Below the pieces are notes generated by a model. It made no database searches. It was not told where the DNA came from and was given only the letters and a program-made list of their open reading frames with translations. Positions 1-12,600 of a DNA stretch of 64,000 bases are shown here, one piece after another. The translations under genes and the position numbers were made by a program. The DNA is taken from assembly GCA_022749755.1 (NCBI GenBank), contig CM040442.1, positions 3,818,457 to 3,882,456 on the forward strand. The letters are read 5' to 3'. This stretch comes from Azadirachta indica. Its lineage: Eukaryota; Streptophyta; Magnoliopsida; Sapindales; Meliaceae. The first letter of the stretch is position 1. Every line of letters starts with the position of its first letter.

Positions 1-433
1 TATTGTCAAATCACCTTTACTTTCCTGGACATTTTTTTTTTACTCGATCACTTTCACAGGAAAATTAGAAAGGAAAAATGGAAATCATACACTAGAATAA
101 GAATATACTACATGCGTAAACTGCCTTCCAAACATGGCATTACAATATTATAATATTCTGCTGCTCTGTGTACGTGCAGTATGTATGTAGGGCAAAGACA
201 AACAATGCCAAAAATTCAAATGCTCTCCATGCTGAACAAAAATTTGACAAACAATCATACCAAAACCACAAAATTGAAAATATTATTGCAAGTGGAAATT
301 AACCATTCAGGATATCTGTGTACTTCCTGTCATTTTAAATTTCAACGAAGTGTTATTTCTTGTTGAACCTCTTTTTCTACTTAAGCAGGGGGCTGCAAAA
401 ACTGCAGACTGAAGGGAGAAAGTGCTTCCAGCA
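1..433. other. 5' flank of the ABCC8-like gene
   Basis: AT-rich sequence with no gene that I recognise. It lies directly upstream of the inferred first exon of the ABCC transporter and probably holds its promoter and 5' UTR. Short open frames on both strands show no recognisable domain and are treated as chance. Confidence 0.5.
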
Positions 434-3400
434 ATGATGGCTTTCTTGGGAGGCTTACTTGGTATATATCCCCTCAGCTTTTCTTGACGTTCTTGCTTTT
501 CTTTTTTGAATCCTTGTATGAACATTTATTGTTTTTGTATGGTTCTATGTTGATTATCGGTTGTGAAAAAATGTTACCATTTATGATTTGTTGAATGCCT
601 TTATGTGATTCTAGAATGGGAAAAATATATGGACTTCATTTTCTGCAGCTGCACTAATTATCTCTTAGTTGTATGCTTCCTGATGGAGAATATTGGTCCG
701 ATTCTTACCATTTAAAGAACGAAAAGACTAAAGTTTGCTGCATGTTTTAATGTAACATGAACAGAAAATAGTGAATACCATCAATGTAATTGATGTCACT
801 GTCTGAAAATAGGTTCTTGCATCTGAATTTCTGTATTTCCAGCCTGTTTACTCTCACAAAGTTTTCTAATTCTATTTGGCTCTGTTTCCACGGTTTTGCA
901 GGTGGATTCTCTTGGATTTGTGAGGGTGGATTTGATTTGGGTTCATTTTGCATTCAAAGAACCATCATAGATGTTGTAAATCTAGCATTCCTCTGTGTTT
1001 TCTATCTCTCTTTGCTTGTAGGTTTTATAAGCAAACATCAACATCGTGGGAAGCAATAGAAGGGACTGGATTTCTGTGTTTATTTCAATCTGCTGTGCTC
1101 TTGTTAGCATTGCATACCTTGGAAATGGGTTGTGGATTCTTGTAGCCAAAAATGATGGATTCAATAATATGGGCTGGCTGGTTTCCATTGTTAGAGGACT
1201 GGTTTGGATTTCTTTAGCAGTTTCCTTGCTTGTTAAAAGTTCCAAATGGATTAAAATTTTCATCTCTCTCTGGTGGATATTTTTTTCTTTGCTGGTTTCA
1301 TCTCTTAATATTGAAATCTTAGCAAGAACTCATAGCGTCAAAATTTTCGACATTTTGCCGTTGCCTGTGAACCTTTTGTTGCTCTTTTGTGCTTGTAGAA
1401 ACTTCCGTTATCTTGCTTCTCAAGTTACAGAAGAAGAGAGTTTATCCGAGCCTTTTTTGGTTGAAAAGGCTGAAAAGCACCAAACGGAACTAGGCAATGC
1501 AAGTTTTCTTAGCAAATTGACATTTTCTTGGATTAATCCTTTGCTTTCTGTGGGTTACTTAAAACCATTAACTCTAGAAGATATACCTTCTCTGGTTACC
1601 GAAGATGAAGCCAATTTAGCCTACAAGAGGTTTTCTCAGGCGTGGGATTCACTTGTAAGGGAGAAGGACTCAAATAACACAAGGAACTTGGTGCTCCGGG
1701 CCATAACAAAAGTTTACTTGAAAGAGAATATGTTTATAGCAATCTGTGCTTTGCTTAGGACAATAGCAGTAGTAGTTCTGCCTCTTTTGCTCTATGCTTT
1801 TGTAAACTACTCCAAACGTGAAGAGGAGAATTTGCGAGAAGGTCTCTCTATAGTTTTATGTTTGATAATCACAAAAGTGGTTGAGTCTTTTTCTCAGAGG
1901 CATTGTTACTTTGATTCAAGAAGGTCAGGAATGAGGATGAGATCAGCTTTAATGGTAGCGGTTTATCAGAAGCAGCTAAAGCTTTCGAATTTGGGAAGGA
2001 GAAGGCATTCAACTGGGGAGATTGTGAATTATATTGCAGTTGATGCATATCGAATGGGAGAATTCCTATGGTGGCTCCATTCGACATGGAGTCTTGTGTT
2101 GCAGCTATTTTTAGCCATTTCTGTCCTTTTTGGAGTTGTTGGTCTTGGTGCTCTACCCGGTTTAGTTCCCCTTCTCATCTGTGGACTTCTTAATGTGCCA
2201 TTTGCTAAGTTTCTACAAAAGTGTCAATCGGAATTCATGATTGCTCAAGATGAGAGACTCAGATCCACTTCTGAGATCCTGAACAGTATGAAAGTTATAA
2301 AGTTACAATCATGGGAAGCGAAGTTCAAGGGCTTGATTGAGTCTCAGCGTGACAGAGAATTCAAATGGTTGTCTGAAGCACAGCTTAAGAAAGCGTATGG
2401 CACTGTCCTGTATTGGATGTCTCCAACTATCATTTCTTCAGTTATCTTCTTAGGTTGTGCCCTAATTGGGAATTCCCCACTTAATGCTAGCACCATCTTC
2501 ACAGTTCTTGCAACACTCAGAAGCATGGGAGAACCTGTCAGAATGATTCCTGAAGCTCTTTCTATTATGATCCAAGTCAAGGTCTCATTCGACAGAATCA
2601 ATAACTTTTTGCTTGACGATGAGCTCAAGAATGACGATGTGAGGAGAATTTCATTGCAAAAATCAGGCAGAAGTGTGAAAATACAAGAAGGCAATTTCAG
2701 CTGGGATCCAGAATTGGCAGTTCCAACTCTGAGAAATGTAAATTTGGATATTAAATGGGGGCAAAAGGTTGCAGTTTGTGGGTCAGTTGGGGCCGGTAAA
2801 TCATCAATCTTATATGCTATACTTGGCGAAATACCCAAAACGTCAGGAGCTGTGAGTTACAAACCTTTATTCAAGTATATTTTCATGCTGCACATTTGTG
2901 TCACAAATTTTACTTCTTTGATGCATTCAAACAGGTAAATGTATATGGATCTATTGCCTATGTGTCTCAAACTTCTTGGATTCAAAGTGGAAGCATCCGC
3001 GATAACATTCTCTTTGGGAAGCCAATGGACAAGGCCAAATATGATAAGGCTATCAAAGCATGTGCTCTGGATAAGGACATCAATAATTTTGACCACGGTG
3101 ATCTTACAGAGATAGGTCAGAGAGGGCTTAATTTAAGTGGAGGACAGAAACAGAGGATTCAACTTGGTCGAGCTGTCTATAATGATGCCAATATTTATCT
3201 CCTTGATGATCCTTTCAGTGCAGTAGATGCACATACAGCTGCAACACTATTCAATGTAAGAAAACAAGTTCAAGTTTTCTAAAAGCATGAAAAAAACCGC
3301 AATAAACAATTTGATTTTCGTTGAGTGGTGCTATTTCAGGATTGTGTAATGGGTGCTTTAGAAAAGAAAACTGTGGTTCTAGTGACTCACCAAGTGGAAT

Positions 3401-6187
3401 TTCTCTCAGAAGTTGATAGGATTCTGGTAAACTTTCATTGAATTGTTTTGTTATCTATTAGTTAAGAATGCAAATTTGTTTAATTTATTTACACTATGAT
3501 CCTTATAGGTTTTGCAAGGTGGACAAATTACTCAATCAGGAAGCTATCAGGAGCTTCTGTTGGCTGGGACGGCATTTGAACAGCTTGTGAATGCTCATAG
3601 AGAAGTGATAACAGGGTTGAGTCTAAACAATGAAGGTGAAGCAGAAACTGGAAAAGTAGAAAATGACCATACAGTTAGGCCAGAGAAGCCTAATGGGAAT
3701 TACCTCATTAAGGAAAACAGTGAGGGGGAGATTTCTGCAAAAGGTTTCCCAGGACTACAACTAACAGAAGAAGAGGAAACGGAGATTGGTGATGTCGGAT
3801 GGAAGCCATTTATGGATTATCTCCTGGTCTCAAAAGGAATGCTTCTTCTATGTTTAGGCCTATTTGCTCAGTCTGGTTTCGTTGCTCTTCAGGCAGCTGC
3901 GACTTATTGGCTAGCATATGCAATTCGATTTCCTGAAGTCACCAGTGGCATTTTGATTGGAGTTTACACTGGGGTTTCTACAGCTAGTGCTATTTTTGTA
4001 TATTTTAGGTCCTTTTTTGCTGCTCACCTTGGACTAAAGGCTTCTAAAGCATTCTTCTCAGGTTTTACAAATTCCGTCTTTAAAGCTCCAATGGTCTTCT
4101 TCGACTCTACTCCTGTTGGACGGATTTTAACCCGCGTAAGAGTTTATCTTATTTCCATACCTCCTCAATGTATTTCACTTGCAAATCTTTCGGCTTATCA
4201 TTTGTGCTCATATAACTATCTTTTGCTTTGCAGGCTTCATCAGATTTGAGTGTTCTGGATTTTGATATACCTTTTTCCATTCTGTTTGCTGCTGCTGCTG
4301 GCATTGAAATTTTAGCAATAATTGGAATCATGACCTTTGTCACGTGGCAAGTACTAATTGTAGCAATTCTTGCCATGGTAGCCGTAAAATATGTTCAGGT
4401 ATCTAAATCAAGCTTTAATTACTTCTTGATTTCTTCGGTTACTCTTCATATAAATGATCAAAACAAATAGCTGATCCTGTTTGAATTTTTAATTCCTGAA
4501 GGGATATTATATAGCAACTGCAAGAGAGCTAATCAGAATCAATGGAACAACAAAAGCTCCTGTAATGAATTACACAGGTGAAACATCACTAGGTGTTGTC
4601 ACAATAAGAGCATTTAACATGGTGGATAGATTCTTCCAAAACTACCTAAAGCTTGTCGATACAGATGCTACACTTTTCTTCCATTCTAATGGTGTCATGG
4701 AATGGCTTATTTTAAGGATAGAAACATTTCAAAATTTGACTCTTTTCACTGCTGCTCTTCTCCTTGTTTTGATTCCCAGAGGCCATGTAACTCCAGGTAA
4801 TTGAAATTACTTAATTACGAGTTTACAACTGTCCTAAGCTTTTCGAATGATGCTGATTTACAATCTTGTGCAGGACTTGTTGGACTTTCACTTTCGTATG
4901 CCCTTTCACTAACCGGCACCCAAGTTTTCTTGAGCCGATGGTATTGCTACTTAGCGAACTACATTATCTCTGTTGAGCGAATCAAACAGTTCATGCACAT
5001 CCCACCAGAGCCTCCGGCAATTGTGGAAGACAAGAGACCACCAACTTCATGGCCTTTCAAGGGCCGGATAGAGCTGCAAGAGCTAAAGGTAAGCAGTAAG
5101 CTGCTCTATGAAACTCTTATGATCATAAATGGAAACTTTTTTTCAATAATTGTTACTTTCTTTTGTTTCGCTTACAGATTAGATACCGTCCAAATGCTCC
5201 ATTTGTACTTAAAGGAATCACTTGCACATTCAGGGCAGGGAGTAGAGTAGGAGTTGTGGGAAGAACTGGAAGTGGGAAAACTACGCTTATAAGTGCATTT
5301 TTTCGTTTGGTTGAGCCTGCAGGTGGTTCAATTCTGATAGATGGCCTTGACATCTGCTCCATGGGACTCAAAGATTTGAGAATGAGGCTCAGCATCATCC
5401 CCCAGGAGCCAACTCTTTTCAGGGGTAGCGTGCGAACAAATCTGGACCCTATAGGCCTCTCCACAGATGATGAAATATGGAATGTGAGCCATCTGATTCT
5501 GACTTGCTTTTCCATTTCTTGACAAGTTATGGTACAGATTACTGATTTCTTAATTTATAGGCCCTGGAGAAGTGTCAGCTTAAGGAAACAATCAGCAGCC
5601 TGCCTAATAAACTGGACTCATCTGGTAAGTCAAAAAGCATAGACTTAATGTTGCCATTTGCATTAGAATCTGGTGAAATTTTAGGGAATGTGTCTGATAT
5701 ATGGTTTTCTGATTATGGTTGGTTATGCAGTGAGTGATGAGGGTGAAAATTGGAGCGCGGGGCAACGACAACTCTTTTGCCTTGGAAGAGTTCTTCTGAA
5801 GAGAAACAGGATTCTAATTTTAGATGAAGCTACAGCTTCCATTGATTCTGCGACAGATGCAATTATACAGAGAATTATCAGGCAGGAATTTTTCAACTTC
5901 ACAGTTATCACAGTAGCTCATAGGGTACCAACTGTTATTGATAGTGACATGGTTATGGTCCTCTCTTATGGTAAGCTTATATAAATTTTTCGTTCATTGA
6001 TAAGTTTTTGACAGATTAAATTGAATGTACAAACTGAAAACCTAACTCTTGATTTTCAGGGAAATTGTTGGAATATGATGAACCAGGAAAGCTTATGGAG
6101 ATTAATTCTGCTTTTTCCAAGCTTGTTGCTGAATACTGGTCTAGTTGCAGAAGAAACTCCCACCAAAATTTGAAGGATATCCAGTGA
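434..6187 (+). CDS. ABCC8: ABC transporter C family member 8-like (MRP-type), with an apparent 1-base frameshift in exon 2
   Basis: Full-size ABCC (MRP) exporter, an ATP-driven pump for glutathione or other organic-anion conjugates, usually in the vacuolar or plasma membrane. Inferred exons: 434-461, 902-2851, 2935-3255, 3340-3426, 3509-4135, 4234-4398, 4502-4796, 4874-5088, 5178-5483, 5561-5624, 5731-5970, 6060-6187. All junctions are GT/AG and phase-consistent, giving about 1474 codons. Order: N-terminal TMD0, first membrane domain, NBD1 (Walker [10 protein letters not shown] near 2781; signature LSGGQ and Walker [14 protein letters not shown] in exon 3), second membrane domain, NBD2 (Walker [10 protein letters not shown] in exon 9; signature degenerated to SAGQ and Walker [16 protein letters not shown] in exon 11). 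The start is a 28-nt exon (Met-Met-Ala-Phe-Leu) whose phase fits exon 2. Exon 2 has one base too many at the GGG run 1048-1050: the upstream frame hits TAG at 1057-1059, while the downstream frame carries the conserved sequence. This is either a real frameshift allele or an assembly error. The family call is secure; the subfamily number is from memory. Confidence 0.88.
1047..1051 (+). other. Single-base frameshift site in ABCC8 exon 2
   Basis: Exon 2 (902-2851) is 1950 nt. Its phase needs 1949 or 1952 to join a +1 entry to the codon-boundary exit at 2851. The homologous reading switches frame exactly at the G run 1048-1050. Confidence 0.7.
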
Positions 6188-8617
6188 TGATTATGACAAC
6201 AACAAAAGTGAAGAGCTTGGATTTGGGCTTGAGCAATCCGCTGTTAAGTCATAGCTTCAGGATAAATTTAGTTGGATATATGTAACAGCTTAAGTTAAAT
6301 AACTTGGCTTGTATGAAATGATTGTTGGATGAAGTGAGAGAATGTATCAGCTTAAGTTAAATAAATAAGTAGATATTGCACGATTTGAACACACAAATCA
6401 ATAACCATAATTTTGTTCTTAAATTTTATAATTCAAAATACGTTTTAACTTTTTTACTATTGATGTGAAATACTACAGATGTTATTATATTTAGTCAAAA
6501 GCAAGTTGAAATACAATATTTTTAATATAACTAAATTCTATTAATTATAAAGGTACACTTCTAAATCCATATACATTTAATTCGTGAACTAATGAATTAT
6601 AATTAAAATGAAGTTATCGCCCAATCATGGATTACCAGTAAAAATTAGCATATCCCACTAGATAGACATTTAAAATAGTTGAAAAAAGGTAATTGTGCTA
6701 GCAATATTAATGTAAAATAACGCAAGTTGATATATAATTTTTTTTTTTTTCCTTCCAACTAAAATGTGCTTCACCTCAGTCATCCAAATACACATTTTTA
6801 TATAGAGGAATGGTAGTGAAAGTCTACACCATTACTCAAAATGCACCAATATATTAAATTTTAAATTATTAATTAATATTGAAAATTAATAATTAAATAT
6901 TTAAAAGTTTCCATTAAGTCTAAACTTTATTCACTTAATTCCCACTTGTATTATAATTATTTCAACTTGCAAAGAGGTTTAAACATTCCTTCCCACCAAA
7001 GGGAATCGATTTTCGAAAGCTCACATGGGCATTTTTCTTTCCTGTTGCCTGGAAAACGAACATATCGTTTATATTCCTAAGCTAATTAGGGCATGTTTGT
7101 CACTTTGTTTAAAATTTGATACTATTATAAATGGTTCATGCATTCACTGTTATACAAATCAAATTTTAAATTTTGTGTGAGAAATTTTTATTCTTGTGTT
7201 AGAAATTTTAAGCTGTGGCTTGAGTTAGTGTTGAAAATTGTAAGTTTTATTTACTAAAATTTTCTGTTTTTTAACCTCAAAGATGTGTACAATAACAAAT
7301 CAAATAAACTAAAAATGTCTTAAGACACGTTTGGTAGCACGTAATGAACTGTATTATTTTGTGTGGACTGTATTAGATTAAAATAGATTGTATTGAAATG
7401 GATTAAATGAAAACTTGTACTATATTTGGTATAACACCATATTGAACTACTTGTAAATTAACCCATATTTGGTGTAGTAATGTATTAGACTGTATTAATA
7501 TTTATATTTTTTAAAAATTAAATCAATATTTATTAAAAATAAATTGAAAATAGCATATAATTTTAAAAATATATACTTTTTATAAATTTTATTAATTTGT
7601 ATTATAGAGTTTTAAAAAATTTATGTATATAAAAATATATTTTTTTGAAATTTATTAACATTTTTAAATAAATAAATTTATGATGCATAATTGCATATAC
7701 ATAATATTTATTAGAATTAGTTAAATAATAATATTTTATTTATTATCAAATTGTTATATATATATATATGTATATATATAATTATCTAATTAATATATTT
7801 TTAAGTTACAAAAATTGTCAAATAAATAATATTTTTTTCATTTTTTCTTAAAGATATACTTGATAAAATAATATCCAAATATTATTATTTAACTAAGAAG
7901 GAGAAAAGGAGAGAGTGGAAAAATAAAAAGGAAAAGAGAGGAGAGAGTATTAATACAGTTTAACAAAAACCCCACCCTTCTCATGGGTCATATTTTGGGA
8001 GGCTATACTGCATTATTCTTAAATTTAAAACACTACATTCCCCTCATTTTTTACACCAAATACTGCATTAAAATTTTTTTGTCCTCAACAGTAAAATAGT
8101 GCAATCCTACCTTGTCTTTCAATCATGTACTTAAATGTCTTGTCTACAGTGGTAACAATACGTTTAATTAAGGAACATACATATTTTTAAAAGTTTAGAA
8201 ATTAGTACAAAGGTATCGGAAATGTGTTTGATAAATATTTTAAAAAAAAAGTTATTGTATGCTTTAATTAATTGCTTGATTTTATTTAACTACTAATGTT
8301 AATCAAAACTTTGCCTATGAATATTTGCATAAACTTAATAATAGTAATTTTATTCGATAACAATTGTGAATAAAAGTTATAAAATTTTAATTTCAAACTT
8401 ACCATGTATATTTCTATCAGAAATATTTTTATTTCGAAGCACACCTAGAACACTTCTAAACACAATAATAACAAATTTAGAACTAAGACAAAAAGTACTT
8501 GCTTTTCTATTCCACAGGTTGCTTTGAGTCTAGACATCTTCCTTAGGCAACAAGATATACATTACCTTTTCAAGAAAAATGATAAAAAAGAAAATACATT
8601 TAATAGTTAATTTTCCT
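6188..8617. other. Intergenic AT-rich spacer with a possible degraded terminal-inverted-repeat transposon
   Basis: No gene seen. From about 7321 the text resembles a degraded hAT-like or MITE element. A 'gtttggta' end near 7328 and repeated 'actgtatta' motifs are partly mirrored in reverse complement around 8010-8075 (a 'tttggtgta' end). A TA-rich core (7500-7850) and an AG-rich stretch (7900-7950) lie between. Arm similarity is only partial by eye. Confidence 0.35.
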
Positions 8618-8668
8618 TATATATATATATATATATTTATATATATGTATGTATGTATGTATGTATAT
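8618..8668. repeat. Compound microsatellite (TA)n followed by (GTAT)n
   Basis: An uninterrupted TA run is followed by about six GTAT units. It ends about 150 bp upstream of the PYL start codon, so it lies in that gene's promoter or 5' UTR and is likely polymorphic. Confidence 0.9.
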
Positions 8669-8819
8669 GTTATCATTTATTATGCTCAAGTGCACCAACA
8701 AAAAGAAGAATAAATCCCTTGTTATCTCCTCCATTCTTTTCCCATTCTCCTCCTTCTTCTTCTTCATAATTAAACAACCAAATTCTTCAAACAAATTAGC
8801 TAAAATTCCATGCTCATTA

Positions 8820-9416
8820 ATGGCAACAATTTCAGCCATAAACCCTAACCAAATATCCTCGTCAAATTCTCTCACACTTGAAGAACAAACCGAGCTTGAA
8901 TCCATCATCAAAACCTACCACACTTTTTTGCCATCTCCCAACACATGCAGCTCCATCATCAAGCAAAGAATTCACTCCCCTATGAACTCTGTTTGGCCTT
9001 TTGTTCGAGATTTCGCAAACCCTAAAAGGTACAAGCACTTCATCAAGAGCTGCAACATGAAAGCCGGCGATGGAGAAGTACTTGGTAGCGTAAGAGATGT
9101 TAGGATTGTTTCTGGCCTCCCAGCTTCTGCAAGCATAGAAAGATTGGAGATTCTTGATGATGAGAAGCATATCCTGAGCTTTAAAATTCTTGGGGGTGAT
9201 CACAGGCTGCAAAACTATCGTTCTGTAACATCAGTGAATGAGCTTTTTAACAAAGAAGGTGAAGTTTACAGTATAGTTTTGGAATCTTATGTTGTGGATA
9301 TTCCTGAGGGAAATTCTGAAGAGGAGACCAGATTGTTTGCAGACACTGTTGTGAAGCTGAATCTTGCAAAGCTTGCAGATTTAGCAATGGCATCTTGGAA
9401 AGGACAAAGGAATTAG
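8820..9416 (+). CDS. PYL2: Abscisic acid receptor, PYL2-like (START-like fold)
   Basis: Soluble ABA receptor. Hormone-bound PYR/PYL/RCAR proteins inhibit clade A PP2C phosphatases and so release SnRK2 kinases, in cytosol and nucleus. The gene has one exon of 198 codons. The frame stays open to 8649, but the Met at 8820 gives the usual family length and the upstream part is low-complexity, so 8820 was chosen. Visible hallmarks: TYHTF near the N-terminus, the ligand Lys in RYKHF, the gate loop SGLPA, the acidic pocket in ERLEILDDE, the latch GGDHRL, NYRSVTSV, LESYVVDIPEGNSEEET and the C-terminal helix DTVVKLNLAKLADLA. Lack of introns and the overall sequence fit the PYL1-3 (mainly dimeric) group better than the intron-containing PYL7-10 group. 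PYL2 rather than PYL1 or PYL3 is an inference. All ABA and PP2C contact motifs look intact, so it should be functional. Confidence 0.93.
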   Translation: MATISAINPNQISSSNSLTLEEQTELESIIKTYHTFLPSPNTCSSIIKQRIHSPMNSVWPFVRDFANPKRYKHFIKSCNMKAGDGEVLGSVRDVRIVSGLPASASIERLEILDDEKHILSFKILGGDHRLQNYRSVTSVNELFNKEGEVYSIVLESYVVDIPEGNSEEETRLFADTVVKLNLAKLADLAMASWKGQRN

Positions 9417-9528
9417 GTTTGTAATGAAAACGACCATTAATAACGAATTAAGCTAATGTTGTAATTAATGAACTAGTTGATGTTCTTGGCGTGTTAATTA
9501 TCTTGTAAAAGTCCTCTCCCTTTTAGGT

Positions 9529-9656
9529 TCAACTTTTGTTGAAACACGAACCAAAAACTCTTTATGTAAAGAATTGCTAAAATAATTTACATATAGCAGC
9601 AATTTTAGCAATTCTTTATGAATAAAACTTTTGGTTCGAGTTTGACAAAAGTTGGG
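9529..9656. repeat. Imperfect fold-back (hairpin) in the 3' UTR or 3' flank of the PYL gene
   Basis: Left arm 9529-9582 and right arm 9601-9656 are inverted copies (shared core 'caacttttg', 'cgaaccaaaa', 'aaagaattgctaaaat'), separated by an 18-nt loop. Each arm is about 55 bp with a few mismatches and small indels. It could be a small MITE or a transcribed hairpin, because it begins 113 bp after the stop codon. Confidence 0.75.
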
Positions 9657-12600
9657 ACATTTTGACTAAGAGAGATAAAATCTATTATGCTGTTTATAAA
9701 TTGTAACTTGTATTAGTTGTTTCACGTATATATATAATTAGCTATAATTAATGTGTACTGCTTAACTTATATATATATATATATATGTATATTTGTGTGT
9801 GCATATGTATAGATTAAGCTTCCATATTTTGAGATGAAACAAAATGTATTTTGCAATAATTTTTAACACAAATAGAATTTTGAATCCTTGTGAAAAAAAA
9901 TCGTTTTGAAAAATTAAGAAAAACATTGCTAAAACATATCCAGAACAGAAAATTACAACTACTCAACTGAAATTGAGTGTGATTTTGGAAACGTTTTAGG
10001 AAAGTATATTTCAGATTATTTTAATAACATGTTAACATTTGCTTGCTTAATTAATTAGCACATTAATTAATAGTACTGAATGAACTGAATAGTATATAAT
10101 ATAATATAAAACGTATTTGACTTGTTTTAAATGGCTATGCTTTAGTTGTACTTTGGGGTCTTTAAAACATTGTCGTTTTTTGCTTCGAAAAACACCTTTC
10201 ACCATCTGAACATTGCTTTTGTTATTTTTCTTCTTTAGAAAAGATTAAGTGATAATGGGAATCAAAGGATTATTTCACAACAAAGAATGTGATGGAAAAA
10301 TTGCGTGTAGTAAATATTACTTACCATATTGAGTTTATATAAACTCGAGTTAAGGTGTTGTTAGGAGACAAAATTTATATTTAACATTTGTGACACCAAA
10401 ATATAAAAATCAATTTCTCGTACAAATTAAAGTCTATATTTTTTAACAAAAATAATTTACATAGCATTGAAATACAAACACCGACATTCGAGAAATTTCA
10501 TTAACATATAAAACAATATTTATGAAATTTAATGTAAAATTTAAAATTTAAAATATTTACCTCAAAACTTGAAAGAATTAATGATTAAAATTGTTGTAGA
10601 TATTTCTTAACATTATAGGTAGCAGAAGGTAGGTAGCTAGGTAGGTAGCTAGAGACAGCTGCATTATAAATGCAGGAAAATAGTGCATAATTGGTTGTCC
10701 TTCCAAAGTGTTTTATCCCTCGAAAAGAAAAAAATATAAGTGCGTGCACTGTATATATGTAACTATGTATGCAGGTAGTTTTATGGATCATCACAAGATA
10801 GAAAAAGGAATGGTCGATCGGTCAATTTAGAAAGCATTCATGGCCCCCCAGACTGAGCTCCAAGCTGAAGAAGAAAACGAACAAATTAAAGTGAAACTTG
10901 TTCGACTAGCATACCTCCTTTGACTATTGATAGAGATTTTTATGCATTTAATGTACTCTTTAATTTATTTAGCTTTCGATCGATGTGATGAGAAGAGAAT
11001 GATCGAAGGTTTTAGAACAAAGGTTTTAGTAAAAGATCTATTAATTTGTTAAAAATGATCAAAGTTTATGAACCTAGAAGCTAGCCAACAAACGAATCTT
11101 CTGCAGCTTTCACATGCATAGGCTTTGTGGGTAAATTTCTGGTAAGCTTCCTGTGGAGAGCCAAAGCAAATTCATGCATCTAGAGAACAATGACCAATTA
11201 ATGATAGCCTTGACTTGACCAATAATTTATCTCATTGACAAGACACAACAAAACTACAAAACTACAAAACTGCAAAACTTATAATCACAAGTAATTAATA
11301 CAGATATATATATATATATATATAATATATGTGTGTATAAAACAAAGGACATGTGAAAATTGAATATACTGTAAGATTGGAATATGTCAAGAATCTTATC
11401 TTCAAGTGGGGTTCTGATCAAATTTTGTGGACAAGAACACAGTTGCAACCTAATATGCGTCGCAATGCCAATATTATATTGTTTGTTTGAGAAGATTTTG
11501 TGTCATATTTCAAACAAACAATTAAACAACCTTTTGTTAAAATTGTATTTTCTCGTAATGATGTTAATCTATTTTTTTACCATTTTAATTAGGGGTGTTT
11601 GACTACTAGAACTGTCTTTTAAAGATTGCTTTCCGCAGAATTTGAACCTTGCAGTTCACTGTTCATTTGAAATCAATTGCATATATATTCTATTAATTTT
11701 CTTTTTTCAAAAAACCAGTCATAATCAATCACGAATTGTAGATCAATCGGCTAGTGTAATTGTCAATGAATTTGTATTTTAATCAATAAATTAAAGAACA
11801 TTCTTTATTTTGTTGCTTGTTGAACATCAATTCATCAGATGATGAGAGCTTTCAATAAATAAAAAAACGGCTTATTTATTTGACTTACAAATTAAGTCTT
11901 AATTAGTTCATCCAGGACATATAATTATATTCTTAGGGGAAGGAAAGAGGGTTTCATGCAGGCTGTTGGTTCTGTAAAGTCCACTACTTTTCTGAAAGCA
12001 TTTTTGAGAAAAAGCACTTTAATTCATTCAGTCGTATTATCAGTCATGGGGCTTATCCATACAACAAACGGACAAACTTCGAAGGCTGGAAGCAACATTA
12101 ATAAGCAAATAGCTAGCAATCTAGCTATAACCTATAAATATTAATTAATTTTGTAATAACGTCTTAATCCCTACTTCTTTATATTTTTTTAAATATCTTT
12201 GATTTATTGAAATCTCAAATTTTCTATTAAATTGACTAAATTACACCCTTAAAATATTTATTTTTCTTTTTTACCATCACAATATCATAGCATGTAATTT
12301 AACAATAAGATGTAAGTTCTAATTGTTTCAAATAATAAAATTTTTAAAGTAATATAATATTAAGATTCTAACTCCGCTCTAACAATAATCGGATGATGTT
12401 GATTTATCTATTATAATATATTTTTTTAAAAAAAAATAGAATAAAGAGTTTTTCAGACATTTTGATAGGAGGTAAAGAACTTATTTAGATGATAACAAAT
12501 AAAATAAATTTTAATTTATAAAAAATATAAAAACTTAAGGACCTAGATGTTATAAATTGGGGGTTCTTTAAACATAATTCAAAAGCTAATTTTAAGTGCA

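Noticed and set aside
307..525. Minus-strand 72-residue open frame over the ABCC8 first exon
   Set aside because: It is antisense to the inferred exon 1 and shows no recognisable domain.
2344..2838. Minus-strand 164-residue open frame
   Set aside because: Shadow of the conserved ABCC8 NBD1/TMD1 coding exon.
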